From assembly GCA_928724745.1 (NCBI GenBank), contig CAKMXJ010000007.1:372001-436000 (forward strand): a stretch of DNA of 64,000 nucleotides, written 5' to 3'. Position numbers and translations under genes: made by a program. Positions 22,163 through 31,366 of this stretch are shown piece after piece; within the stretch, counting starts at the first letter, position 1, and the number at the start of each line of letters is the position of its first letter. Under the pieces are notes generated by a model. It was not told the origin of the DNA, did no database searches, and saw only the letters and a list, made by a program, of their open reading frames with translations. The stretch comes from Anthracocystis setariae (lineage: Eukaryota > Basidiomycota > Ustilaginomycetes > Ustilaginales > Ustilaginaceae).

Positions 22163-22821
22163 ATGCGCGCCACTCCCATCTCGTACAGGGCCAAGCCCAC
22201 TTTCCAGCCTCACGTCGGCCGATTGTAAGTAGTCCGACTGCCAGTAGCACCAGCGACAAGGTTGCAAAATAGGGACAGCTCGGTGGATCTTAGAAGCAAC
22301 TCGACTCGTGCCAGGGTGATGCTTGCTACACCGGGTGGTACGCCTAGCTACACATTGATCTGGCGAGTGCAGGTTCACGCTTGCACGATGGTGCGAAAGA
22401 TGCATTTTCGGAGTGGAATCCTTCTTCTGCATTCCAATTCAACTTGCTACAGCCTGCTGTCCAAGAGCTCTACATCTGCGCCAACCTTCCCTTGGTTCTA
22501 AGGTACACAATCCAGACTGACCTATCCTCAACCTCCATCGATTTTTTTTTCCACATGACAGCACTCCTGCTGCGGTGTTCAAGTGGGTTCCATCGCTTGC
22601 ACTTTGGGGTGGTGCTGGTGCCGGTGCCGTGATGCTGTTCATGTCCTCCGTCCCTATCTTCAAAAAGGACGTCTTGATCAAGCTTCCAGTCGTAAGCATC
22701 CTCTCTCATCCCCATTTCTCCACATCAAACCCACAACGAAATATCTCACCTCGCATTGCATTTCAAACAGATCGCTCCTTACTTTGAAGACAAGACCCAC
22801 CCTGCAGACAACGCGTTCTAA
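22163..22821 (+). CDS. QCR10: Ubiquinol-cytochrome c reductase subunit 10 (complex III)
   Basis: Small accessory subunit of respiratory complex III in the mitochondrial inner membrane. Exons 22163-22224, 22562-22691 and 22771-22821 join in frame to 80 residues; donors GTAAGT and GTAAGC, acceptors ACAG. The product reads MRATPISYRAKPTFQPHVGR, then FTPAAVFKWVPSLALWGGAG, one membrane segment (GAGAGAVMLFMSSVPIF), KKDVLIKLPV and the end IAPYFEDKTHPADNAF. The layout H-x-G-R-x-T, W-G-G-A and E-D-x-T-x-P-x-D matches yeast Qcr10. The stop lies 88 bases from the stop of the convergent transcription factor gene, so the 3' untranslated regions probably overlap. Too short and split for simple ORF calling. 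Confidence 0.9.
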
Positions 22822-22909
22822 AGCTCTCGCATCACTGCCTTCCCATCCACCTCGCAATTCATACACATTCACCAAACCGAAAATCTGTCTTGACACAGCA
22901 TTGCGGTCT

Positions 22910-25900
22910 CTACATCCACGAAAACTCGGGCACCTCCAGGAAGCTCTGCAGCCAAGTCCAATCTACAGGTGTCGACGTTCCGCCAGTTCCCGCGGGTCCT
23001 GTTGGCGTGACTGTACCGCCTGCTGCGGGCATGACACCCGGTGGTGGAGGGGTAAACCCAAACTCTGCACCTGCACCTGTATGCGACATGCCCGGGTTGG
23101 CATAGTGTGCATGATGCTGGTGAGCATGGTGAGTGTGGTGGTGGAATCCACCCGCATGCTGAGGCGAACCTGGGATCGAGCCGGTTGTGGTGGTGGCAGG
23201 TCCAAAATGACCAAACATGCCTGTGCTGATGAAGCTTCCGGGCGAAAATGAGCCAGGACCTCCAGCTATTGGCGCTGAGCTGGATGGCGTGGATGCGTTG
23301 TGGGCTCCGGACATTCGCGTAGCGTGCGCAAGGTGGTGCGAGCTGCTCGAGTAGTAGCCGCTCGTCGGGTTTGTGGATGGAACCGGTCGGCTAGGAGAAG
23401 AACTTCTTCCATTTTTGGCTGAACCGCTTTCTTCCCCTTCATGAGCCGTGGGCTCCACCCCATAAGCCGTGGCTCCAGATGCATGTGCCGCAACTTCCGA
23501 ATGAAGATTCAATAGCGTCTCCGCAGCAGAGGCGTCCATGTTCGTAGTGCTAGCAGGACGATGACGATGCTGCTGCACACCATGTTTCAATCCTTGACCG
23601 GCAGTCGCTGCTGCGACACGCGAAGACTGCATCGCACCAACCGAGCTCGCTCGTGCGTCCAGATTCTCAACAGCCGCCGCCTGACCCACCCCTCTCGGCA
23701 CCGCAACCGTATCCTCCGCCCCACCTACACTGCTCCTTGACCTTTTCGTTCCCGCTACTATACTGCTATTACTCAACAGCGACCTCCCCAACCTCGTGTG
23801 ACCGTTGTCCTGAGCATCCCCCTCAACGACGTTCAAGAGTGAATCAAAGTACTGGGCACACAATCCCACGTGGTCATCATTCCTCACCTGCGCCAACCGG
23901 AAAGATTCCCTAGTATCGCCCATCAACTCCAAACATTTCCGCTCGTACTCCTTCCTCCTCCTCACCCTCGTCTTGACCTTTGCATACTCGTACCCCAGCC
24001 TTTCGCTCCCTGCGGCCACGGTCGCCGGGAAATTCGGCGGCACCGAAGGTAGAGGCAGCGAGATCAGATAGGTAGCCAGAAGTGCAGCGTGAGGCGCGAG
24101 CACCATGATCATATCCTGAGCATGGCGCAGCACCGACGGAGGCATTTGAACCGTATGGTTGAGAAGCGCCAGCGCCGAGTCGAGACACGTGTAGTAAATT
24201 TGTTCGGCTCGATCGTCCATCGCCGAAAGCGCCGTGGGAGAGAAGGCTGACGAGCCGCCAGAGGAAGACTTACTACCGTTGGCACTAGGTTTGGCCTTGT
24301 TGATGTCCCGCAGCGAGGCACGGAAGGCGATCGAGGAGATCTGCATGACGAGACTGCTCCTCATGATGCTCAACAGGTGCATTCGGGCTGACAGCGGAAG
24401 GTGTCCAGCGAATTTGGCCAGATCCTCAACATCGAAGCCATCGTTGTGATCCGCTTCTCTGGTCTCACTCTTGTCGACCGCTTGCGAGGGTTCGGCATCT
24501 CGACCAAACCTCTGATCGATCTTTCGCGCTTGCAACTCCCACCGATTCCTCCAACCCTCGAGCTCGTCCATGAAACTTTGCAGCAACAGGAAACACTCGC
24601 TACCGCCATACAACGTATCCTTCTCCTGCGCCTGAGCACGCTCCATGATCGACTTGTACTTAGTCTGCAGCAGCACAGAGTCGATATCGGCGCAGAGTAG
24701 GATGTCATCTTCCGTCGCCAGTGCGTCGTCTGCCCATGCAAGCAAATTGCGAAGAAGACTTGGTCCACGATCGAAGTTGGGGCGAGGCGCAAAATGAAGC
24801 AGATGAGTATGTTCCTGAATAAAGTGGAAGAGGAACTGGCGTTGCTGATTCCTTCTTAGCCTCTGTTGCTGCAAATTCGCTGCTGCGGTAGCATCGTTGG
24901 TCTTGGCGCCATTTTTCGAGTTGGTGGGACAAGACGATGGCAGAAGAGAGAGCAGCTCGGTTGGAATATCACTCATGATCTTGGCTGCATAGCTGCAGTA
25001 AAGGATGGTGAAATGGTCGTCTGCCTCCTTCCACACGGAGCTGAGGTACATGGCTACGCCTGTCTCCATGCGTCGATCCCCCAATGCGAAGGCGCTGACG
25101 GCACAGCTACGTACGTGACTTCCGAGCTGGGCAGACATAGCACGCGTGACTCGATCGTCATCTGGTCTGGGCCGTGCGTAGTTAGCTGGGAAAAATGCTG
25201 CTGTGGAATCATCCTCACCATCTGTCAGCTCGATGTATCTGGAAGCAAGGTAGAGGATGGTGGAATAAAGGAAGGAGGAGGAAGCGCGCACGGCATCGTG
25301 GGACATGAGGTGAGGATCAAAGTTCATGCCCCATGGATTGAGATGCTTGAAGTAGTAGGCATAAAGGCGGCGAGCGGCCGCCATGGAGAGGATGCCCGAA
25401 TCAACAGGATCTTTTGGACTGAAGATGTTGAGCGTCTCAGGAAGACGAGGATAGCGAGCGGTGACTGCGGATGCGGCTTCTTCCTGGGCTGTGGTAGCAC
25501 TAGCTCGTTTGTCTACGGGACGGAGAAGATTGCGGAAGGTGGAGGCGAAGTGCTGCGATGGGCTGGATGACTTGGCTGGATGGGTTGCAACCAATGCAAT
25601 ACCTGATGAATCGTGCGACTGAGATGAACCTTCAGTTTTGGCGTCACGATGGTCTTTGTCGGAGCTGTCCTTGTCGTCCGCGGATGGCGAAGCTGGTCTC
25701 TTGGTTGAATTGGTCTTAGCCGAGGATTTGGATGAAGACGTTTGCAGATTGTCGTGGGCCACCTCACCTTTGCTGACAAAGGTGTAGGTAGAGCCTCGTT
25801 GTGGGATCTTTTGTGCTAGCATCTCCCAGATCCTGCGTCTTGCGCTTGTGTCAAGCTCATGGAGGTTGTTCGGATTCCTGTGAAGTCTTGCTTTGCTGTG

Positions 25901-26584
25901 TGAGCGACTAGCGGAGGCTCGCATCGAGGCGACGTCTCTGCTCCTCCTTGGTCCGTCCGATGCTGAATTGGGGTTCGATTCGTGATCCTTTGCTGAAGCA
26001 CGCTCGCTTGCTGGGACGGTAGAGGCAGGTGCATCAACTGCAGTGTGCATGTCAGCTTCGGGCTTGGAATCTTCGTTGGCCGAGTCACTTTCATGGTCAG
26101 TGGCCATATCGTCGTCTGAGCCCAAGCCAGCCAACCTGGATGGACCTGCGGCAGCATCGATGTCATCGGCGTCAATGTTTGCCAGTTTGGAAACCGGTTT
26201 GCGACCACGATGATGCCTGACAAAGCGACACTCGAAGGAAAACTTTGCGCACCTGTCGCAGACATCTTGGTTGTCGGTCACCTGGCACTTTGTTTTTGCG
26301 AGTCGACATTCGAGACAAGCCCTGCTGCTACGACGCTTTTCTGCTTTATCGTTGTTCATGTTGGCCTTTCTTCGCGGTGGTGTGGATGAGGCGGCGTTGT
26401 TGGGTTTGGGAGTTGGTTTGGAGGAGGGGGAGGGCTCATGTCGTACACGATCGCCGTCGTAAAGATCGGTTCGTGCAAGTCGGGAAGGCGAACCAAGGGA
26501 AGGATACGATCTCGCTGAAGCGGAAGCCGTAGCGGTGGCGGTGTCGGGATCCCGCCGTGATGATGGAGCAGATGCTGGACTCAT
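22910..26584 (-). CDS. Zn2Cys6 fungal transcription factor
   Basis: A 1224-residue single-exon regulator. The zinc cluster is at residues 90-119 with Cys at 90, 93, 100, 109, 112 and 119 (CX2CX6CX8CX2CX6C), preceded by KRRSSRA and followed by a basic linker RHHRGRKP; this binds DNA as a binuclear zinc cluster. Residues about 120-360 are Ser/Asp-rich and likely disordered. The middle homology region of fungal activators lies at about 400-900 (LYAYYFKHLNPWGMNFDPHLMSHDAVR, FLYSTILYLASRYIEL, MHLLSIMRSSLVMQISSIAFRASL). After a His/Gly/Ser-rich tail the protein ends DWTWLQSFLEVPEFSWM, an aromatic/acidic patch that could be an activation motif. Target genes are unknown. Nuclear. Confidence 0.93.
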   Translation of the reverse strand: MSPASAPSSRRDPDTATATASASARSYPSLGSPSRLARTDLYDGDRVRHEPSPSSKPTPKPNNAASSTPPRRKANMNNDKAEKRRSSRACLECRLAKTKCQVTDNQDVCDRCAKFSFECRFVRHHRGRKPVSKLANIDADDIDAAAGPSRLAGLGSDDDMATDHESDSANEDSKPEADMHTAVDAPASTVPASERASAKDHESNPNSASDGPRRSRDVASMRASASRSHSKARLHRNPNNLHELDTSARRRIWEMLAQKIPQRGSTYTFVSKGEVAHDNLQTSSSKSSAKTNSTKRPASPSADDKDSSDKDHRDAKTEGSSQSHDSSGIALVATHPAKSSSPSQHFASTFRNLLRPVDKRASATTAQEEAASAVTARYPRLPETLNIFSPKDPVDSGILSMAAARRLYAYYFKHLNPWGMNFDPHLMSHDAVRASSSFLYSTILYLASRYIELTDGEDDSTAAFFPANYARPRPDDDRVTRAMSAQLGSHVRSCAVSAFALGDRRMETGVAMYLSSVWKEADDHFTILYCSYAAKIMSDIPTELLSLLPSSCPTNSKNGAKTNDATAAANLQQQRLRRNQQRQFLFHFIQEHTHLLHFAPRPNFDRGPSLLRNLLAWADDALATEDDILLCADIDSVLLQTKYKSIMERAQAQEKDTLYGGSECFLLLQSFMDELEGWRNRWELQARKIDQRFGRDAEPSQAVDKSETREADHNDGFDVEDLAKFAGHLPLSARMHLLSIMRSSLVMQISSIAFRASLRDINKAKPSANGSKSSSGGSSAFSPTALSAMDDRAEQIYYTCLDSALALLNHTVQMPPSVLRHAQDMIMVLAPHAALLATYLISLPLPSVPPNFPATVAAGSERLGYEYAKVKTRVRRRKEYERKCLELMGDTRESFRLAQVRNDDHVGLCAQYFDSLLNVVEGDAQDNGHTRLGRSLLSNSSIVAGTKRSRSSVGGAEDTVAVPRGVGQAAAVENLDARASSVGAMQSSRVAAATAGQGLKHGVQQHRHRPASTTNMDASAAETLLNLHSEVAAHASGATAYGVEPTAHEGEESGSAKNGRSSSPSRPVPSTNPTSGYYSSSSHHLAHATRMSGAHNASTPSSSAPIAGGPGSFSPGSFISTGMFGHFGPATTTTGSIPGSPQHAGGFHHHTHHAHQHHAHYANPGMSHTGAGAEFGFTPPPPGVMPAAGGTVTPTGPAGTGGTSTPVDWTWLQSFLEVPEFSWM

Positions 26585-27354
26585 GATGCTGAGTCTTGGT
26601 GTTCTTCCAGATCTGATGCGGACTCGGGAGACGGAAGGGGGGCTGTTTGTGGAGGAAACGATGGCGGCTGGCGACTAGACCGGAAGAGAAGCAAGTGATG
26701 TCAAATCTTGTTTCCTGCCGTGTTTTACCCCACGCTGCGCCGAGATTGTGATGCAGTCAGCTGCAGTGTGATTGTGATCTTGGCCTTGTTGATCCTTGAC
26801 CCGAATAAGGAGCCAAATGGCTGCGATCTTTGGTGTCTGGTCGGGTGGATGCAATTGGTGTTTCTGTGAGTGGGCGACGATGAGCGAGCTGGAACGGGAA
26901 CAAGACCGGAACTGCTCAACTTGAAATCAGACCCTCTCTCCCCTTTTTTTTTTCCCTTTTTCTTCTTCCTGTCGAATTTGGCGCCGCTCACAATACAAAC
27001 ATCCGTCTTTACAACCCCTGAGTAACAAAGTAGTGGTAGCAAACCTAGGGCAGGAAAAAAAAAAATCAAACAAACACACAAACGATTACAACAAAAGCAA
27101 GGCCCAGCCAGCAGAAGTTGCTTCCGAGCCCGGCTGCCGGTTTATATATGACAGCTTACAGAAGCCAACTACGCATGCCACGACTCAAAACACAGACAGG
27201 GTGGGACGAGAGGATGAGATCATTGGGTACAACATTACAACAGCAACAATGGAGAAGATGGGTAACAGGATGCAGAGAGAACGATGATGGAGATGCAGGT
27301 CATCTTGAAACTGGTACTAAGCTTTAGGCCTGATCGGATGCAAACGCGAAAGTC
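26585..27354. other. Spacer: transcription factor promoter and amine oxidase 3' region
   Basis: Upstream region of the zinc-cluster gene, which reads leftward, and downstream region of the amine oxidase gene, which reads toward it. It contains T-rich and A-rich tracts near 26941-26965 and 27055-27070. No gene is supported. Confidence 0.45.
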
Positions 27355-29796
27355 TCAAAGACGACTGGAACTGTCGCTGGCGCAGCAAGCACAGCTCTTG
27401 GGGTGAGCAGCCGAGGCCGAGCCTGAATCCGCTGATGGCGCTGAAAGACTGATACCTTGTCGAGGCTGCGGCACGCTCGCCGATTTCTTGCTCGAGCAGC
27501 ATCCTCCACCAGTCTGGTTGGACGCTTGCGTGCTCGAAGCAGGAGCAGCTGGATTAGCAGCAACCTCAAGCTGCGATTTGCCCGCGTTGCTGCCGAACGC
27601 ACTCCTCGAGAAGGGATCGTTGAGTGCAGGCAAGTCCTGAGCCGGGTTGAAGTCGAAAAAGTTGGCGGGTTTGAGCCACACGTTGAGGTGCTCGACCGGC
27701 ATCACAGGGAACTGCTCTGCATGAGGAATGTGTGTGATACCGTAGATGGCGTGAACCGTGATCTCCTCGTCGTCCACCTTGTTCTTCTCTGAGGCCCAGT
27801 TGCCCAGCGAGTCTGGGGCCGTGCCTCGTTGCTGAGGAACGTACTTGCCAGCAGGCCACAGCTGCTCCTCGTTAAACTTGGTAACCCAGAGCGCGTGCTT
27901 GGTGAACTCAGCGCGCTGGGCCACCATCGAGTCCTTCTGAAGAGCCAACGGCTCCCAATCGCGAGTGTGGATCTTGTAACCCACCGGCAGACCAGCAGAG
28001 TAGTGTTGCTTGTTCGTGTTGTAGATGGCCCAGGTGCGGTGTCGCGACCAGTCCCAGTCGTAACCACCAGATACAGTCACGGGGGTCTTGACCGTCCTGA
28101 AGCCGTTACCGAGGTAGTTCTGGTCCGAACCAGTTGGTGCGGGCGTTGGCTCGCAGTCAGTCTGGATCACGGTGTTCTCACAACCATCCACCATCGGGTC
28201 GATCTTGAGAGCGAACAAGTGCTGGTGGTAGTGCGCGTTGACCTGGGGTGCGACCTCGACACCATAGGGGTTCGCCTCATCCTTATCCTTGACGTAGAGA
28301 TTCAAGATACCAGAGAGCTTGGTCTCGAGCTGAATGCTGCCATCAGTGTGGAACATGTATGCAAAGATATACTCGTAGTTGGCGATGGTGCAGATCATCT
28401 GAATCACCAGCTTCCTGCCACGAGCCGAACGAACTTTTCCACCGGGACGGTAATCGGTGTGCTTCCAGGCAATACCGGCATCCTCTTCGTGGATGCAGAT
28501 GGCATTCTCCACGGCAGTAGCCGAACCATCGAGCGCGACGTAGTGGCCGTCAAGATAGTGGATGGTGCCGAGGCAGTCGCATCCAAGCTTGAGACTGTTG
28601 GCAAGAGTGCCCATGCCGTACTCGCCAACATCGAAGGCAAACTTTCGCGGATGAGGGTGCTCAGTCGAGGCATAAGGCACCACCATCTCGGCGACCGACA
28701 TGCGGTAGACGATGGGCCTGACGTTGCCGCCGTCGTTGTAGCTGACAGTGGAGATGATGAGACCGTCTCGAGGATGGAAGCCAATGTGCATCTTCCACTT
28801 CTGCCACTCGAGCTCGTTACCTTTGAGCTTGAAGCTGACACCTTCTGGCTGGACAACGTGGAGTGGTTTCAGGTCAGTTCGCAGAGGAGGCATCTTGGGG
28901 TCAAGTGCCATGAGCTCGGGAAGATAGTCAAACGACTCCATGGGAGGGGGGATACGCTTGCGGCCCGAATATGCCAAAGCCTGGTCCTTGTCCATGGTAA
29001 CGGGACCGGGCTTGGTGGTGCCGTTCGGAGTGGAGAGGACGCCGGTGACAGGGTCGCGGTGACCGGGGAAATCGATGGCGATCACCTTGCCAGAGTTGCA
29101 GTCAATGACAGGGTAGAAGTCCATGGGGTGGGCATACAAGTTCTCGTGCTGGCTCTTGCGAGCGTAGACAAGACACTGCTGGACACGAAGGCTCTTGTCG
29201 AATCGGTCGTCGTATCCAAGAGACCAGCCATCGGCCCAGAGGTTTTCGGGCTCGATGCCTACTTCGCGAGCGATGGCAACGATGCGGGGGTCAGCACGCA
29301 TGATGTCCTCAGCCTCGTTGACCTCTTCGGGAGTGAGACCGGGCTGGACACCGACGTCGAGTTTCTTGACGCTCTCGACCTTGCCAAGCGCGTGGGCGGT
29401 GGAAGGAGCGTACTTGCCATCACGGCCGGGAAGAGGCAGGTCGTTGGCAATGGCGACGTTGATCTCGTAAGTGTCACCGGTGACGACGTCGATTAGCTGA
29501 ACCTCGGCACGTCGATTGAGGAGCTGACGAGCCCTTCGGTCATCGAGCTGAGTGCCACGAGGAAGAGGAAGGCCGAGAGCGTAAAGGACGGCAGGCTTAG
29601 GGGGAGGGATGAGCAGCGAGCTACAAAACTTGACGGCCTTGACGGGGGTGCGAGCGGCAAAGTGGCTTCGCACGATTAGCGAAACAGCCGAAATTTCTTG
29701 AGCTGTAAGAGCATCAAGGGGGTGATGCTGGAGCTGCAAACCGGTGCGGGGAGCAGCTCCAGATGTATTTAAGGAGTGAGACTGTGTGGCAGACAT
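27355..29796 (-). CDS. Copper amine oxidase with peroxisomal targeting signal
   Basis: Topaquinone-dependent primary amine oxidase: R-CH2-NH2 + O2 + H2O to aldehyde + NH3 + H2O2. 813 residues, one exon. The cofactor motif is TIANYEYIFAY with Asn473-Tyr474-Glu475, Tyr474 being the residue converted to TPQ. The likely catalytic Asp is in FAFDVGEYGMG. Copper ligands are the two His in NAHYHQHLF and the His in THIPHAEQFPVMPVE. N2 and N3 domains precede (residues about 25-230). The C-terminal 65 residues are an unusual Ser/Ala/Cys-rich tail with GGGCCSSKKS and CACCASDSSSRL. The final SRL fits a type 1 peroxisomal targeting signal, as for other fungal amine oxidases, where peroxide can be removed by catalase. 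The neighbour at 31367 is an aldehyde dehydrogenase on the same strand. Confidence 0.95.
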   Translation of the reverse strand: MSATQSHSLNTSGAAPRTGLQLQHHPLDALTAQEISAVSLIVRSHFAARTPVKAVKFCSSLLIPPPKPAVLYALGLPLPRGTQLDDRRARQLLNRRAEVQLIDVVTGDTYEINVAIANDLPLPGRDGKYAPSTAHALGKVESVKKLDVGVQPGLTPEEVNEAEDIMRADPRIVAIAREVGIEPENLWADGWSLGYDDRFDKSLRVQQCLVYARKSQHENLYAHPMDFYPVIDCNSGKVIAIDFPGHRDPVTGVLSTPNGTTKPGPVTMDKDQALAYSGRKRIPPPMESFDYLPELMALDPKMPPLRTDLKPLHVVQPEGVSFKLKGNELEWQKWKMHIGFHPRDGLIISTVSYNDGGNVRPIVYRMSVAEMVVPYASTEHPHPRKFAFDVGEYGMGTLANSLKLGCDCLGTIHYLDGHYVALDGSATAVENAICIHEEDAGIAWKHTDYRPGGKVRSARGRKLVIQMICTIANYEYIFAYMFHTDGSIQLETKLSGILNLYVKDKDEANPYGVEVAPQVNAHYHQHLFALKIDPMVDGCENTVIQTDCEPTPAPTGSDQNYLGNGFRTVKTPVTVSGGYDWDWSRHRTWAIYNTNKQHYSAGLPVGYKIHTRDWEPLALQKDSMVAQRAEFTKHALWVTKFNEEQLWPAGKYVPQQRGTAPDSLGNWASEKNKVDDEEITVHAIYGITHIPHAEQFPVMPVEHLNVWLKPANFFDFNPAQDLPALNDPFSRSAFGSNAGKSQLEVAANPAAPASSTQASNQTGGGCCSSKKSASVPQPRQGISLSAPSADSGSASAAHPKSCACCASDSSSRL

Positions 29797-31366
29797 GATG
29801 TCTGTTTGATAAGAGGGAGCAGAACGTTTTTTCCACGTTGAAAAATCGATGCGGAGATCAAGCTAGTGTGTTGCGATGACGCTTTGGTGACTCTCTTGAT
29901 CGATGTGCAGGGAGCGCGTGTGGTTGGCGCAATGTTGAAGTAGCTTGGGTTAGGAAGAGGGATATGGAGGAATTGGGTTTAAGACTAGAATGGGGGGATT
30001 ATATCAGGAGGCACAAACAAGTGAAAAATGCCAAGCCCGCTAAGGATGTCGCTGGAGCAGGACATACCGTAGCTTGACTGAGCCACTGACTGAATTGCAA
30101 GCATGCTTCAACGGCTGATGGTAGAGGAATTTTGGGGCGAGCAAGGAGGCCAGATGGGGGAAGTTTGCGTCTTAGACAGCAGCGTAACGCGACTAAACGA
30201 TAGCACAACAGTCTTGGGTAGCAGGCCAGCCAAAGCTAGACGAGCGAACGAGTCTGGCTGGCTGTGATGGTTGTGCGGAACTCGGCTGGCTGATAAAAGT
30301 GACAAGATGGCATGAGGCAGAGAAGCTAAACGAGCTTTGTGCGAGCGGGTGCCGGATGAGATCGGCACTTTTTGGCTCTGGTGGTCAACACGCCGAAAGC
30401 GATGCAAGCGGAAAGTGGTTGATTGATTATGCATAGCCGTGGAGATGCAGCACTGTAGCAGAGAGGCGAGGATCAAGAGCGGGCAGATGCGTTGACGAGA
30501 GTGTGCACACGACCAATGTGACCTTGTCATGTGGAAGGAGCAATCTCTGATTAGATTGAGCCAATTGTTCTAGCACACAGTGCCATGCATCCCAACACAC
30601 ATGGGCTCAAGAGGCGCCTGGCGATAGAGCCAAACGCGGCAAAGGCACGAGGCCCCTCAAAGGTCAGCCGAGACACGAGCTCAAAGCAAAGCAGCGTTCC
30701 TTGTCGACTCGCAAACGTCTTACACTGATAGAGTACCGGCACTGTAGCGTACGGGCACAAGAACGGGGTCCAGCGGCTGGCTCGTCAAAAGAAGGCGTGC
30801 GGTGAGAGGTGCTTAACGAGGTCACACGCGCACAGCATGGTCACGGTCAGCTGCCACGGCATCTGGGCAGTCTTCTTCATGCGAGAGTTAAGTCGATACA
30901 GTTCCGGGACCTCGGTCACTTGGCTCATAAAATAAAATAAAATAAAAAAGGCAGAAAAAATCAAAAAAAAAAAAAACTTGTGGAGAAAATGTAGAAAAAA
31001 GTCAAAAAATTGCGAAAACTGTGACCCCGTGGTACTGTATAGTAGTTTTGGTGGGCGAGCCTGGGTTTCACTTAGCTCATCCGGCGACGAGGGTCCTTCA
31101 GCTTCTCTTCGGTCCCTCGTCCTCCTTCTCCCCGTTTACGCGAATCGCGCATGGCGGAGCCTGCACAGATCCGGGGTTGGATCCTTCTTTTGACTCACAC
31201 AGCTCAAGACTTGCTAGACGTCGCACCCTTGTCTTGCTCAACTTTTCTTTTTGCAGGTCCGAATTTCTCATTTTTACAGTGTTGTACTATACTGTAGCTG
31301 CCCACTTTTTATCTTTTCAACGTACAGCAAATGCAAGTGTGGGACTGCAGCAGGCAGATACATGAA
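29797..31366. other. Spacer between amine oxidase and aldehyde dehydrogenase genes
   Basis: 1.57 kb holding the amine oxidase promoter on the left and the aldehyde dehydrogenase 3' region on the right. It includes an AAAAT-type repeat and A-tracts at 30925-30975 and TACTGTA heptamers near 31035 and at 31290-31296. A minus-strand frame at 30108-30530 has no recognisable features. Confidence 0.45.

Noticed and set aside
27829..29496. 555-residue plus-strand frame opposite the amine oxidase
   Set aside because: Antisense shadow of a highly biased gene; no family features.
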